From contig JANQJV010000029.1 in the NCBI GenBank assembly GCA_028281465.1, positions 1 to 64,000 on the forward strand: a stretch of 64,000 nt of DNA, in the 5' to 3' direction. Of the stretch, positions 1 to 9,069 are shown piece after piece; the stretch's first letter is position 1; the number at the start of each line of letters is the position of its first letter. The notes under the pieces are model-generated. The model saw only the letters and a list, made by a program, of their open reading frames with translations, had not been told where the DNA came from and ran no database searches. The position numbers were made by a program, and so were the translations under genes. This DNA is from Azospirillaceae bacterium (GTDB lineage: Bacteria > Pseudomonadota > Alphaproteobacteria > Azospirillales > Azospirillaceae).

Positions 1-109
1 CGAGCCGCTCCGCATCCTCCTGGTCATCTGCCGGCCGGACGGGAGAGGGGCAAGTCGCCGGTCATCGAGCAACATGTCAACAGATTGCGCCGTTGGTATC
101 ACTGTCGAA

Positions 110-136
110 GGGCCGGGGGGGACATGACCCCGGCCC
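110..136 (-). terminator. GC-rich hairpin after atpA
   Basis: A perfect 9-bp stem (GGGCCGGGG at 110-118 with CCCCGGCCC at 128-136) with a 9-nt loop lies 20 nt past the atpA stop. No T-tract follows on the minus strand, so it may be a 3'-end stabilising hairpin or a weak terminator. Confidence 0.35.
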
Positions 137-156
137 CTTTGGGGGGCATGTATGCC

Positions 157-1989
157 CTACGGCATGCCCTCGATCTCTGCCTTGAGACGATGGAATTCGG
201 GGGAGTTGTCGGCGGCGTAGTTGAAGTTCTTCAACAGACCGGTCAGGCGGGTGAAGAACGACCGCGCCTCGGCCTTGTCGGCGAAGCTGTACGTTCGGTC
301 GATGGCGGCGGTGACCAGGTCGAAGCTGATTTTCTGCCGCGCTAGAGGGGCGGACACGTCCACCGGGTCAAAGGCGTCCTGCTGCAAGTACACCAGATCG
401 AGCATCACGGCCTTTTGGTGCGTGACGAAGTCGTCCAGCGTCACGCCCTCTTCACCCGTCACTTGCATCATCTGATTGATCGCCTCGCCGTGACGCAGCA
501 GCATCTGCAAGCGTTTGACCCGGTCGATCCAGCCGCGCCCCTGCTGGGCCTCGAACCAGGGGGCGAGTTGGTCCAGGTAGCGCGACCACGACAGGAGTGG
601 GTCGACCGCCGGGTAGAAGCGCTTGTACGCGCGTTCGGCGCTCAGGCCCAGGAAGGTCTTGACCGTGCCCAGGGTGGATTGGGTCACCGGCTCCTCGAAA
701 TTGCCGCCGGCTGGCGACACCGTGCCGATCATGGTCAGGCTGCCCGTGCCGCCGTCGGCCAGGCGCACCATGCCGGCGCGCTCGTACAGACCCCGGATCG
801 CGGAATCCAGATAGGCCGGAAACGCCTCTTCGCCGGGAATCTCCTCCATGCGTCCGGAGGTCTCGCGCATGGCCTGGGCCCAGCGCGAGGTGGAATCGGC
901 GATCAGCAGTACATCGTAGCCCATCTGCCGGTAGTATTCGCCGAGGGTGATGCCGGTATAGATCGAAGCCTCGCGCGCCGCCACTGGCATGGATGAGGTG
1001 TTGCAGATGATCACCGTGCGGTCCATCAGCGAGCCGCCGCCGCGCGGGTCGGTCAGCTTCGGGAATTCGGTGATCGTCTCCACCACTTCGCCGGCGCGCT
1101 CGCCGCATGCCACGACGATGACGATGTCGACCGCGGAATGGCGGGAGATCAGGTTCTGCAGTACGGTCTTGCCGGCGCCGAACGGGCCGGGAATGCAGCC
1201 GGTGCCGCCGCGTGCGATCGGGAAGAAGGTGTCGATCAGTCGCAGTGTGGTGATCATTGGTTCCGATGGATACAGCCGTTCGCATACGCGCCGCCGCAGC
1301 ATCGAATCGGCCAAGGCGATGCGCACGGGCCAGCGCTGCATCAGGGTGAGTTCGCATTCTCGGTCGCGCGCGTCGCGCAGACGCGCCACCGGCGTGTCGA
1401 CGGTGAACGAGCCTTCCTGAATCCAAGACACGGTGGCCGTACCGGCCTGATCGAACGGCACCATGATCTTGTGCGTCCAGCGGCCCTCCTGCACCGTGCC
1501 CAGGCAGTCGCCGGCGCACACCTCGGCGCCGCTGCGCAGCACCGGCTGGAACGACCATTTCTTGCCGCGGTCGAGCGCGTCCATCGCATGGCCGCGTGGC
1601 AAGAAATAACCGTGCTCGGCCGCCAACGGTTCCAGCGGGTTCTGTAAGCCGTCATACACTTGGCCGAGCAGCCCCGGCCCCAAGGTTACCGACAGGAGTT
1701 GGCCGGTCTGTTCCACCGGGTCACCGATGCCGACGCCACGCGTGCTCTCGAACACCTGCGCCACCGCCGTGCGGCCTTCGATGCGCAGGATTTCCCCCTT
1801 CAGGCGTTCGAGGCGCCTGCCCGGGCCAGCGCAGAGGCAAATGTGGATGACCTCGTTCTTGACCAGCGGCCGCCGCGTGCCGTCGGCCGCGGCGGTGCTT
1901 TCCAGGCGGATCAGATCGTCCTGCACGGCGATGACCCGGGCGGTGGCATCGATGTCGTCGATTGGGGCGGCGTGTGTGTCGGGGGGCAT
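157..1989 (-). CDS. atpA: V-type ATPase catalytic subunit A
   Basis: Catalytic A subunit of a bacterial V/A-type rotary ATPase; it hydrolyses or makes ATP in the peripheral A3B3 head. 610 residues, close to the family norm. A Walker A motif GPFGAGKT lies near residue 267 and the A-subunit stretch DSTSRWAQAMRE near 360. The insert between the N-terminal barrel and the P-loop, typical of A subunits, is present. It is the last gene of the operon, 9 nt after the DUF2764/C-like gene. In most bacterial V-ATPase operons A directly precedes B; here they lie at opposite ends. Confidence 0.96.
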   Translation of the reverse strand: MPPDTHAAPIDDIDATARVIAVQDDLIRLESTAAADGTRRPLVKNEVIHICLCAGPGRRLERLKGEILRIEGRTAVAQVFESTRGVGIGDPVEQTGQLLSVTLGPGLLGQVYDGLQNPLEPLAAEHGYFLPRGHAMDALDRGKKWSFQPVLRSGAEVCAGDCLGTVQEGRWTHKIMVPFDQAGTATVSWIQEGSFTVDTPVARLRDARDRECELTLMQRWPVRIALADSMLRRRVCERLYPSEPMITTLRLIDTFFPIARGGTGCIPGPFGAGKTVLQNLISRHSAVDIVIVVACGERAGEVVETITEFPKLTDPRGGGSLMDRTVIICNTSSMPVAAREASIYTGITLGEYYRQMGYDVLLIADSTSRWAQAMRETSGRMEEIPGEEAFPAYLDSAIRGLYERAGMVRLADGGTGSLTMIGTVSPAGGNFEEPVTQSTLGTVKTFLGLSAERAYKRFYPAVDPLLSWSRYLDQLAPWFEAQQGRGWIDRVKRLQMLLRHGEAINQMMQVTGEEGVTLDDFVTHQKAVMLDLVYLQQDAFDPVDVSAPLARQKISFDLVTAAIDRTYSFADKAEARSFFTRLTGLLKNFNYAADNSPEFHRLKAEIEGMP

Positions 1990-1998
1990 GGGGCGGTC

Positions 1999-2703
1999 CT
2001 ACGCCAGGAGCGGGGCCAAGGAGTCTGGATGCGTGTCGAGTGCTTGCGTCACCAGGGCGTCGAATCGGGCCAAGGCAGCCTCTGGATTCTGCGCCAGCCA
2101 GCGCGCCACCAGGTTCCAGCGCAGCACATACAACACGATGGCCGCGAAGTCGAAGTCGTGCCCCAGGGCGTACCGGTCAAGCAGGTTCCAGGATTGCGCC
2201 AGAATCAGACGCTCCAAGCCCACGCTGTCGCCGGCGGTCAATAGGGCAGCCGCCTCGGGCAGCCAGGGGAAAACACAGGTGAGGCCGAAATCGGCAACAC
2301 TCCATTGGCGCGCCATCCAGCCGGTCCACCGGCCCACGCCCCAGACCGACCGCGGTGCCGGCGGTGGGTCGCCTCGCTGCCGGCGGCGCAGGGCGGCCAG
2401 GGCCGTGCGCATCTCGAGCTGGTCGCGCACCAGGGCGTACAGCGTGGGGTGACGGGTGGTGGCGGCGAGCAGCGCGTCGGCGCTCGCCACGGCCGCCGTT
2501 TCGGTCTCGGCGAGGTGGCTGCGATGGCGGGCCAGGGTTGTTTCGATCTGCGCCAAGAGGGCGGCATCCACTTCCGCTAGCAGGCCGAGCCGCTGCTCCA
2601 ACCGGTAGCGCGAGATCGGTAGCTGCTTCTGTGTGAACGGACGCCCGAGATGCGGCAGGCTGGCCATGAGCATGACATATTGGGTGGCGCCGCCGTCGGT
2701 CAT
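1999..2703 (-). CDS. DUF2764 family protein, C-like stalk subunit of V-type ATPase
   Basis: 234 residues. The start (MTDGGATQYVMLMASLPHLG) and helical composition fit DUF2764, which occupies the subunit C position in V-type ATPase operons of spirochetes, chlamydiae and Bacteroidetes, where it probably links the stalk to the ring. The start at 2703 is chosen because its ATGA overlaps the stop of the upstream membrane protein. It is followed 9 nt later by atpA. The assignment rests on position plus the weak N-terminal motif; primary sequence of this family is poorly conserved. Confidence 0.75.
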   Translation of the reverse strand: MTDGGATQYVMLMASLPHLGRPFTQKQLPISRYRLEQRLGLLAEVDAALLAQIETTLARHRSHLAETETAAVASADALLAATTRHPTLYALVRDQLEMRTALAALRRRQRGDPPPAPRSVWGVGRWTGWMARQWSVADFGLTCVFPWLPEAAALLTAGDSVGLERLILAQSWNLLDRYALGHDFDFAAIVLYVLRWNLVARWLAQNPEAALARFDALVTQALDTHPDSLAPLLA

Positions 2704-3857
2704 TGGGTGGCGCCCCCGGCCACGGCCAGCGGACCCAGGCAGGCCGGTAGCACGGTGGCGCGGATGTCGGCGCGCCATGCTTGGCCCAGGTCGCTTTGCA
2801 GGCGGGCGATCAGCACGCGCAGCCGTTCTTCGTATTGCTCGCGGTGCAGGTATTCGTCCGCCGTGGTGATGGCGAAGTCCAATGCCCAGGCGGTGCTGAT
2901 GGCGATGGCCATGCCGGCCAGAAGGCCCGGGCCGTAGCCGATCAGCCCGAGCTCCGTGGTCTCGGCGACGCTGCTGGCGACGCGCCAAACCGACAGGCCG
3001 GCAGCCACGCGGACGATGGCGCCGAGAATGCGCGCGATGATTGGCCGCGGCGTTCGGATCAGCATGGAGGTCGCCAGTTCCGGTCCGACGCCGAGCGGTC
3101 CGTCGATGCCGGCAAGCGGGCGTGGAAAAGCGAACGGCGCGGCGGTGGCGTCGAGCGGGGCGTGCAGAAGCAGCGGTTGTACCTGTCGTGATGCCGGGTC
3201 TGGTGGTGCCAGGGTCGGGTGTACGTGCTGCGTGACAAACGCCTCCAACTGTCGCCACTCGTCGGCACTGAGTCGTTGCAATGCCGTGCTCGCCTCCGTC
3301 TCCAGTTGCGCCTGTGCGGCGCGCAGGGCCGGCTGGGTCCGGTCCGGCTGCAGGGCGATCTCGTTGAAGGTGTCGGTGATCTGTGTTTCGACCCGACGGT
3401 GCTGTTCGTTCAGGTCGACGTACAGTCGGAATTGTGCCAAGTTCTCGGCGAAACTGAAGATCAGTCCGCGAATCGTCTCCAGGTAGCGGTAGGAGCTGGT
3501 TTCCCAACCGAACACCCAGTCGGCGAAGGCCGGGGCGCGGCGCCGAACACCGTCGAACACGCGGTTCAGTTCCTCCGCGGAGCGGTTTTCCAGATCCTCC
3601 GCCATGGTCGTGCAGAACCGGTCGTGCCGGTCGTCGCGTCGTTCCTCGTAGGCGATCACCTCTGTCACACCGGCGCGGCCGATGTGCACCACGCCAGCGG
3701 CATCGCGCCACGCCACCGGTACCTGGGCTGACTGGGCCAAGGCGTGCCAGGGCAGGAGCAGCAGCCAGAAAATCGCATTCGCCAAGCAGTTCGGCCAGGA
3801 TCGTCGAAATACCCTTCGACCCGAAGAGGGGGCCCCCGACGGGGCGGCCCGTGCCAT
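2700..3857 (-). CDS. uncharacterised membrane protein X inside the V-ATPase operon
   Basis: About 385 residues if the ATG at 3857 is used; upstream in-frame sequence runs into G-rich repeats and looks non-coding. A hydrophobic segment near residues 30-46 ending HALAQSA looks like a signal peptide or anchor. A helical central region (residues 60-200) follows, then a Gly/Ala-rich hydrophobic region (270-335) and a charged tail (YLHREQYEERL). It overlaps the DUF2764 start by 4 nt, so it is translationally coupled to V-ATPase genes, yet it is not a known V-ATPase subunit. It resembles the 357-residue protein at 17443-18516 in layout. Function unknown. Confidence 0.75.
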   Translation of the reverse strand: MARAAPSGAPSSGRRVFRRSWPNCLANAIFWLLLLPWHALAQSAQVPVAWRDAAGVVHIGRAGVTEVIAYEERRDDRHDRFCTTMAEDLENRSAEELNRVFDGVRRRAPAFADWVFGWETSSYRYLETIRGLIFSFAENLAQFRLYVDLNEQHRRVETQITDTFNEIALQPDRTQPALRAAQAQLETEASTALQRLSADEWRQLEAFVTQHVHPTLAPPDPASRQVQPLLLHAPLDATAAPFAFPRPLAGIDGPLGVGPELATSMLIRTPRPIIARILGAIVRVAAGLSVWRVASSVAETTELGLIGYGPGLLAGMAIAISTAWALDFAITTADEYLHREQYEERLRVLIARLQSDLGQAWRADIRATVLPACLGPLAVAGGATQ

Positions 3858-4131
3858 GCGTCGCCGTGAATGGAAACGGAGCAAACCGGTTGCCAGGGGA
3901 GATTGGACAATGGACTCCGCGCATGCCCCCAGTGGGAGGGGGGGGCCAAGTGGGAGGGGGGGGCCATGAGAGCAACCGGGCGAGGAGAGGGCCGCCGGGC
4001 GGGCGGGGGACAATTGCCCAAGCCGACCCCCCCTCACCCCACTCCCTCTCGGCGAGGGAGAGCGGCGTTGATCGGTCACGCTTGTCTCAGATCTGCCATG
4101 GATATGCATAATCACTTCCGGATACTGCCGA
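3858..4131. other. G-rich intergenic region with tandem and dispersed repeats
   Basis: This gap divides the V-ATPase operon into B-D-I-K-E and X-C-A. It holds an 18-bp unit (GTGGGAGGGGGGGGCCAA) repeated twice at 3932-3967, and a stem CTCCCTC-TCGGC-GAGGGAG near 4041-4059 of the CCCTC/GAGGG type common as dispersed genomic repeats. No gene is seen. It could contain a terminator or an internal promoter. Confidence 0.6.
3932..3967. repeat. 18-bp tandem duplication, poly-G containing
   Basis: Two adjacent 18-bp copies, each with a run of eight G; the copies differ only in the last base. It lies in the gap upstream of membrane protein X. Confidence 0.85.
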
Positions 4132-4833
4132 CTACCGCACCATGCCCTCCAAAAGGGCGCGGAAGCGCGGTTGGACATGTTCCATCAGCACGGCGGCAAC
4201 CGCCCGGTCGCTCAGATCGAGCACGACGGCTTGCCCTGTCAGGCGGACGCGCAGGCCGGCGTGTCCATCGTCGGCGTTGAGGAACGTGACACCGGCGCGC
4301 AGCACATCGCCGGTGGCGGCCAGTACCAGCTCGGTTAGCGGGCTGTCGTGCAGGTCGTCCGGCCGTCTGCGGAGCTGTTCCAGATCGATGGCGTCGCGCG
4401 GTAGGATCACCTCCAGCGCCTGGCGGTCGTCCAATGCCAGCGCATCTCGGCCGCGGGCGGCGACGAGCAGGATCAATCGGTGCAGCAGGGCGGGGTCGTG
4501 CAGGCTTTCCGACACCAGCCGCCCGATCTCGCCGGCGAAGCGCTCGGTCAGCGTGCGCTTCATGCCGAGCACGGCGTCGCGTGCTGCCAGCGCCATGGCC
4601 TCTTGCGCCGCCGTGCGGTCCCGGGCGGCCTCCGCCTTCGCCGTATCGAGCATGGTGGCAGCGTCGGCGTGTGCCTGGGCGAGGATGGCTCGTGCTTTGG
4701 CTTCCGCCTCGGCGACCAGGCGCTCGGCCTCGCTTTGCCCGGCGCGGATGCCTTGGTCGCGCAGCTTGCCGATCAGCCGGTCGACGCCACTGGCGACGCG
4801 GGCCGGGTCGTCGGCGGGGACATCCTGGGCCAT
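4132..4833 (-). CDS. atpE: V-type ATPase subunit E (peripheral stalk)
   Basis: 233 residues. The N-terminal half is a long charged Ala-rich coiled coil (AEAEAKARAILAQAHADAATM, residues about 35-55), followed by a globular C-terminal domain, as in NtpE/AtpE, the subunit that ties the head to membrane subunit I. The start at 4833 was chosen as the first ATG after the subunit K stop (4 nt away); in-frame sequence further upstream runs through subunit K. No G/H partner subunit is visible, as in the seven-gene V-ATPases of spirochetes and chlamydiae. Confidence 0.88.
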   Translation of the reverse strand: MAQDVPADDPARVASGVDRLIGKLRDQGIRAGQSEAERLVAEAEAKARAILAQAHADAATMLDTAKAEAARDRTAAQEAMALAARDAVLGMKRTLTERFAGEIGRLVSESLHDPALLHRLILLVAARGRDALALDDRQALEVILPRDAIDLEQLRRRPDDLHDSPLTELVLAATGDVLRAGVTFLNADDGHAGLRVRLTGQAVVLDLSDRAVAAVLMEHVQPRFRALLEGMVR

Positions 4834-4837
4834 GGGG

Positions 4838-5302
4838 TCACTCCGTAGGCAGTCCGGCACTGATGACGAGCGCGAAGATGAAGGCGAAGACGGCGAAGCC
4901 TTCAACGATGGCCGCCGGCGCCAGGGAAAGACCGAAGATTTCTGGCTTGGCCTTGGTTGCTTGGATCGCCGAGGCACACAAATGGCCCTGGCGGATGCCG
5001 CTGATCATCAGAGCCAGACCGGATAGCACACCGATGGCGAGAATGCCCGGGCCCGCCGTGTTGGACAGCGCCTGATTGAGCGTGAACATGACCACGATGC
5101 CGTAGATGATCTGCGATGACGGCATGGCCGCCACGCCGATGTAGCGGCCATAGCCGCCATCGGTTTCGAGGATGGCGCCGATGGCGGCCTGTCCGGCCAC
5201 AGCGCAGCCGATGATGCTGCCGATGCCACCCAGGGCCATGGGCGCGAAGACGCCGATCCACCCGCCGGCGGCGAACACGATGACCATCTCGTTCACGACC
5301 AT
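4838..5302 (-). CDS. atpK: V-type ATPase proteolipid subunit K (c-ring)
   Basis: 154 residues forming two helical hairpins (four membrane helices), the size of NtpK-type 16-kDa proteolipids. The ion-site Glu lies in helix 4 (AAIVEGFAVFAF, near residue 130). Gln residues equivalent to NtpK Gln65 (PSSQIIYG) and Gln110 (GIRQGH) and the helix-2 Tyr are present, so the site resembles that of Na+-translocating rings. Start 5302 overlaps the subunit I stop by 10 nt; an internal ATG at 5287 is an alternative. It sits between subunits I and E. Confidence 0.93.
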   Translation of the reverse strand: MVVNEMVIVFAAGGWIGVFAPMALGGIGSIIGCAVAGQAAIGAILETDGGYGRYIGVAAMPSSQIIYGIVVMFTLNQALSNTAGPGILAIGVLSGLALMISGIRQGHLCASAIQATKAKPEIFGLSLAPAAIVEGFAVFAFIFALVISAGLPTE

Positions 5303-7074
5303 CCCTCTCGTTTGGCAAAGCGGCGGAACGGCGTGCCTTCGCCGGCCAGCCCCCAATTGAAGAATTCGATGAAGTTCAGGCGAAGCCCGTGCACCACGCC
5401 GCTCATCAAGCACAAAGCCAGGTTGAGACTGTGGCCCAATAGCAGCAAAAGCATGGCGAGAAACAGCCCCGGTCCGGGCAGGCCGGTCGCCAGGTCCTCC
5501 GCCAGGCGATTGAACGTGAGCGCCAGCGAAGAGCCGGCCAGGCCCAGGGCGAACAGACGCATGTAGCTGAGCACGTCGCCGAAGGCCGAGGTGACTCGAG
5601 TCAGTGCCAGCAAGCCGTCGAGGCCGCGCCATAGGAGGTCGATGCGTCGGTGGACCGGCCGGTCGCTGCCGAACGCCAGCACAGTGGCGAGGCCGGCGGT
5701 GGTGAGCGCCGCGCCAACGGGGGTCGCGCCCTGCCAAAGGGCCAACCCGCCAAGGATGCCGCCGATCCAACCGACCGGCTGCCAGCGCCCGGACGGCGTG
5801 GCCGCGCGCCAGGCCACCACGCCCAGGGCGACGATCAAGTGCAGGCAGCCGATCAGGATCGACAACCGCATCATGGCGCCGTAGTCGTTGAGATCGATGA
5901 CGGCAAGCCGGGCCAGCCAGGTGCCAGTCGGCGGATTCAAGCCGAAATAGCCGCCGATCAGAACGCCGTAGGCCACTGTGCTGCCGGCCAGCACCAGACC
6001 GAGGGTGCGCAGACGGCGGCCGGCCGGTGAGCCGCCGAACGACGTGCGGAACAGGCCGATCAGGAGCAGCAGCATTAGCCCGTAGCCGGCATCCGCCATA
6101 ATCATGGCGAAGAAAATGGCGAAGGAGACGAACAGCACCGCCGACGGGTCCCATGAACCATAGGGCGGGGTCTTGTAGAAGTTCACCACATCTTGCGCGC
6201 TGTCGAACGGCGCCGAATTCTGCAGCAGCGTCGGCGGGGTGTCTTGGAGTCCCGGTGCCTCGACCAGGCACGCCAACCCGGTACGCTCGGCCAACGCCTC
6301 AACGCCGGACAGATCTGCCACAGGCACCCAGCCCTGCACAGCGAACACGCCCTGGTCGTCGTCCAGTGTCTGGTCGGCGGCGGCGCGCAGGGCGGCCGCG
6401 TCGTCCGCGGCGGCCAGGTTGCGGCGCATCAGATGCAGCCAGCGCGTCAGGTGTTCGCGCTCGGCGGCCAGATCCTCGATATGGTTCTCGACCAAGTCGA
6501 GCTGATGGTGCACCTCGGCCAGGGCGAGCGGGCCGACATGGGCGCGCGGCACCGGCATGGCCGCAGGCGGTGGTTCCTCCCGCGCGACCACCACGACATG
6601 GGCCAGCCGGTGCGACCGGTGGACGATCTCGGTCGGGATGTCGGCCGGGAGCTGGTCCAGTTTGGTCAGGGGCACGGTGTAGAACCACAGCCGATGCCCG
6701 TCCAAGGCCGAGAGATCGGGCAGGGTGAAGGTGCCCCAGGGTTCCAACTCCTTGAGGTGGCGCTGCAGGGTGTCGCGGCGGTCGCGCGCGGTGCGCAACG
6801 CCTGTTCGGTATGCAGCGTCCGGCGGACCACGGCAGCCATGTCGAAGCTTGGATCGTGGCGCACCGGGCGGCGGTGATGCGGTGCCTGGCTCAGGAACCT
6901 CAGCGCCTTGAGGGCATCTTCCGCGCGTGCCGACGGCGCGTTTTCAGGCTCCGCCGGCAGTGACGCGAGCGGCAGCACATGCATGGTGCCGAGCGCTTGC
7001 AGCCCGGCCAGGGCGTCGATTTTGTCGGCGGCGAGGCCGAACAATGTCACCTTGCGGACGGGCGCGATGCTCAT
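5293..7074 (-). CDS. atpI: V-type ATPase membrane subunit I (a subunit)
   Basis: 593 residues. A soluble N-terminal half (residues 1-300, with coiled-coil stretches) begins MSIAPVRKVTLFGLAADKID, the usual start of NtpI-like proteins. The C-terminal half has about seven membrane helices and forms the ion half-channels against the c-ring. The start overlaps the subunit D stop as ATGA and its stop overlaps the subunit K start, so D, I and K are translationally coupled. Confidence 0.93.
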   Translation of the reverse strand: MSIAPVRKVTLFGLAADKIDALAGLQALGTMHVLPLASLPAEPENAPSARAEDALKALRFLSQAPHHRRPVRHDPSFDMAAVVRRTLHTEQALRTARDRRDTLQRHLKELEPWGTFTLPDLSALDGHRLWFYTVPLTKLDQLPADIPTEIVHRSHRLAHVVVVAREEPPPAAMPVPRAHVGPLALAEVHHQLDLVENHIEDLAAEREHLTRWLHLMRRNLAAADDAAALRAAADQTLDDDQGVFAVQGWVPVADLSGVEALAERTGLACLVEAPGLQDTPPTLLQNSAPFDSAQDVVNFYKTPPYGSWDPSAVLFVSFAIFFAMIMADAGYGLMLLLLIGLFRTSFGGSPAGRRLRTLGLVLAGSTVAYGVLIGGYFGLNPPTGTWLARLAVIDLNDYGAMMRLSILIGCLHLIVALGVVAWRAATPSGRWQPVGWIGGILGGLALWQGATPVGAALTTAGLATVLAFGSDRPVHRRIDLLWRGLDGLLALTRVTSAFGDVLSYMRLFALGLAGSSLALTFNRLAEDLATGLPGPGLFLAMLLLLLGHSLNLALCLMSGVVHGLRLNFIEFFNWGLAGEGTPFRRFAKREGWS

Positions 7075-7694
7075 GGCGCTGATTCCATTGTACGCCTTAC
7101 CATGTCTGTACGCTTGCGCTTGGCCAATTTCGCACGTACAACGGCTGCACGCTCCTGATCCGACAGAGTGATCTTGATCCGCTCGATGGCATTGCGCGAC
7201 CGCGGGATCAGAACCTTGTCGAACAGGTTGACGCGCTGGGTGACCTTGCGCACTGCGGCGTTGAGCAGCGCTAGACGCTTCTTCTGTACGTGTTTTCGTA
7301 CGTTCAGTCGAATGGCTTCCTGTACGTCTTGGCTCAGGCGGTCGAGCCAGTGTGGCGATTCAAGAATAGCGTACGGCCGTCGGGAGACGTACACCTGCCG
7401 CAACACGGGTAACCGGGTGCCAACCAGATTCTCTTCGCCGATATCGGCGCCATCAAGCGTGCACAGCCGGTCGAGCACGAGGCTGCGGTCACCGGACATG
7501 GGCAGGGATTCGGCCAGGTTGCGGCGCAGTCTGGCTAGGTCGGCGTCGGTTTGTTTCAGTGCCGCCTGTGCTTTGGCGCGCTCGGCCAGGAGCTGCTGGC
7601 GCTTCAGATCCAAGGACGGTAGGAAGCGCTTGAAGGTGTCCAGGCGCCGGGTTTCGCGCTGCAATGCCGCCTTATTCAGTCCGAGCCGCGCCAT
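7071..7694 (-). CDS. atpD: V-type ATPase subunit D (central rotor shaft)
   Basis: 207 residues, beginning MARLGLNKAALQRETRRLD and ending in a basic helix, as in NtpD, the antiparallel coiled coil that rotates inside A3B3. The start at 7694 lies within the 3' end of atpB (23-nt overlap); an ATG six codons earlier would overlap more. The terminal segments are helical and rich in Arg, Lys and Leu. It is the second gene of the operon, coupled to subunit I by a 4-nt overlap. Confidence 0.92.
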   Translation of the reverse strand: MARLGLNKAALQRETRRLDTFKRFLPSLDLKRQQLLAERAKAQAALKQTDADLARLRRNLAESLPMSGDRSLVLDRLCTLDGADIGEENLVGTRLPVLRQVYVSRRPYAILESPHWLDRLSQDVQEAIRLNVRKHVQKKRLALLNAAVRKVTQRVNLFDKVLIPRSRNAIERIKITLSDQERAAVVRAKLAKRKRTDMVRRTMESAP

Positions 7695-9069
7695 CGTCCA
7701 CCACCGCACCTCGGGGGTGCCTGGCCGGGAAATACGTGTCGATCAGGCCCTGTTTCATGAGCAGCTCTTCCGGCGCGAAACACTCGGCCAGCGTTTGCCA
7801 GCTCAGATCGAGTGCCGCCTCCAGCGGCATAGAGACGCCGATGTCCATGAAGCGCGGCCGGAACAGCGCGCCGAACTTGAGCAGCTTCTCGTCGAAGTCG
7901 CTCAGCTCGAACGCCATCGCCTTTTTCTGCTCGGCGTCGCGTGCGCCGGAATACAACCGGATCATGGTGTTCATGATCTGGGCGTGGTCCTCCCGGGTCT
8001 TCCCACCGATCACGTGTTGCTTCAGGCGCGACAGCGAGCCGAACGGGTCGATCATGCCGTCGTGCAGGTAGAACTGGCCTTCGGTGATGTAGCCGGTGTT
8101 GTCCGGCACCGGGTGGGTGACGTCGTCGCCGGGCATTGTGGTGACCGACAGGATGGTAACCGAGCCGGCGCGTGCGAAGTCGCACGCCTTCTCGTAGCGC
8201 CGGGCCAATTGCGAATAGAGGTCACCGGTGTAGCCGCGGTTGGACGGCACCTGTTCCATCGCAATGCCGACTTCCTTGAGCGCATCGGCGAAGGCGGTCA
8301 TGTCGGTGAGGAGCACCAGCACACGCTTGCCTTCCTCCACGGCGAAGCGTTCGGCCACGGCGAGCGCCAGGTCGGGCACCAACAGGCGCTCCATCACCGG
8401 GTCGGCGGCCAGGTTGACGAACATGACGGTGCGCGAGAACACACCGGCGTCTTCGAAGGTTTTGCGGAAGAAGTGGAAGTCGTCGAAGATCAGCCCAAGG
8501 CCGCCGAACACAACGATGTCCGCATCAGCCTGGATGCCGATGCGGGCCAGAAGCCGGTTGTAGGGTTCGCCGGCGACGGAGAAGATAGGAATTTTCTGGC
8601 TTTCGACGAGCGCGTTGAACACGTCGATCATGGGAACATCGGTGCGCACCAGCTTGGAGGCCAGCACCCGGCGCATGGGGTTGACCGAGGGACCGCCGGT
8701 GTCGAGCTTGGGGTCGGCGGACAGGTCGGGCCCGCCGTCATAGGGCTGGCCGGTGCCGCGGAAGATGCGCCCGAGGATATTGGCCGAATAGGTCACCTGC
8801 ACCGGGTGGCCGAGGAAATGGACCGAAGCGGCGGTGGACAGGCCCTTGGTGCCGGAGAACACCTGCAGGGCGACCGCGTCGCCGTCCAGATTGATCACCT
8901 GGGCCATCCGGGTGTCGCCGAACCGGTCGGTGATGCCGGCCAGATCGCCGAGCCGCGGCGCCGCCCCGGCCCCGGTCCCGGATGCCATCAGCCCGTGCGG
9001 CACGCGCACTTTGAGGATATCGCCGGTGATCTCCAGGACGTCGGAGAAGCGAAGCAGGGCGTGCGTCAT
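7672..9069 (-). CDS. atpB: V-type ATPase regulatory subunit B
   Basis: 465 residues, the normal length. It starts MTHALLRFSDVLEITGDIL and carries the B-subunit patterns NPMRRVLASKLVRTDVPMIDVFNALVESQKIPIF (described by its ends at about residues 110-143), GEPYNRLLARI and LTDMTAFADALKE. There is no canonical P-loop, as expected for the non-catalytic nucleotide-binding subunit. It is the promoter-proximal gene here, separated from its usual partner A by the whole operon. A relic of a second copy of its 5' end lies 1.7 kb upstream at 10763-10834. Confidence 0.96.
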   Translation of the reverse strand: MTHALLRFSDVLEITGDILKVRVPHGLMASGTGAGAAPRLGDLAGITDRFGDTRMAQVINLDGDAVALQVFSGTKGLSTAASVHFLGHPVQVTYSANILGRIFRGTGQPYDGGPDLSADPKLDTGGPSVNPMRRVLASKLVRTDVPMIDVFNALVESQKIPIFSVAGEPYNRLLARIGIQADADIVVFGGLGLIFDDFHFFRKTFEDAGVFSRTVMFVNLAADPVMERLLVPDLALAVAERFAVEEGKRVLVLLTDMTAFADALKEVGIAMEQVPSNRGYTGDLYSQLARRYEKACDFARAGSVTILSVTTMPGDDVTHPVPDNTGYITEGQFYLHDGMIDPFGSLSRLKQHVIGGKTREDHAQIMNTMIRLYSGARDAEQKKAMAFELSDFDEKLLKFGALFRPRFMDIGVSMPLEAALDLSWQTLAECFAPEELLMKQGLIDTYFPARHPRGAVVDDGAARTE

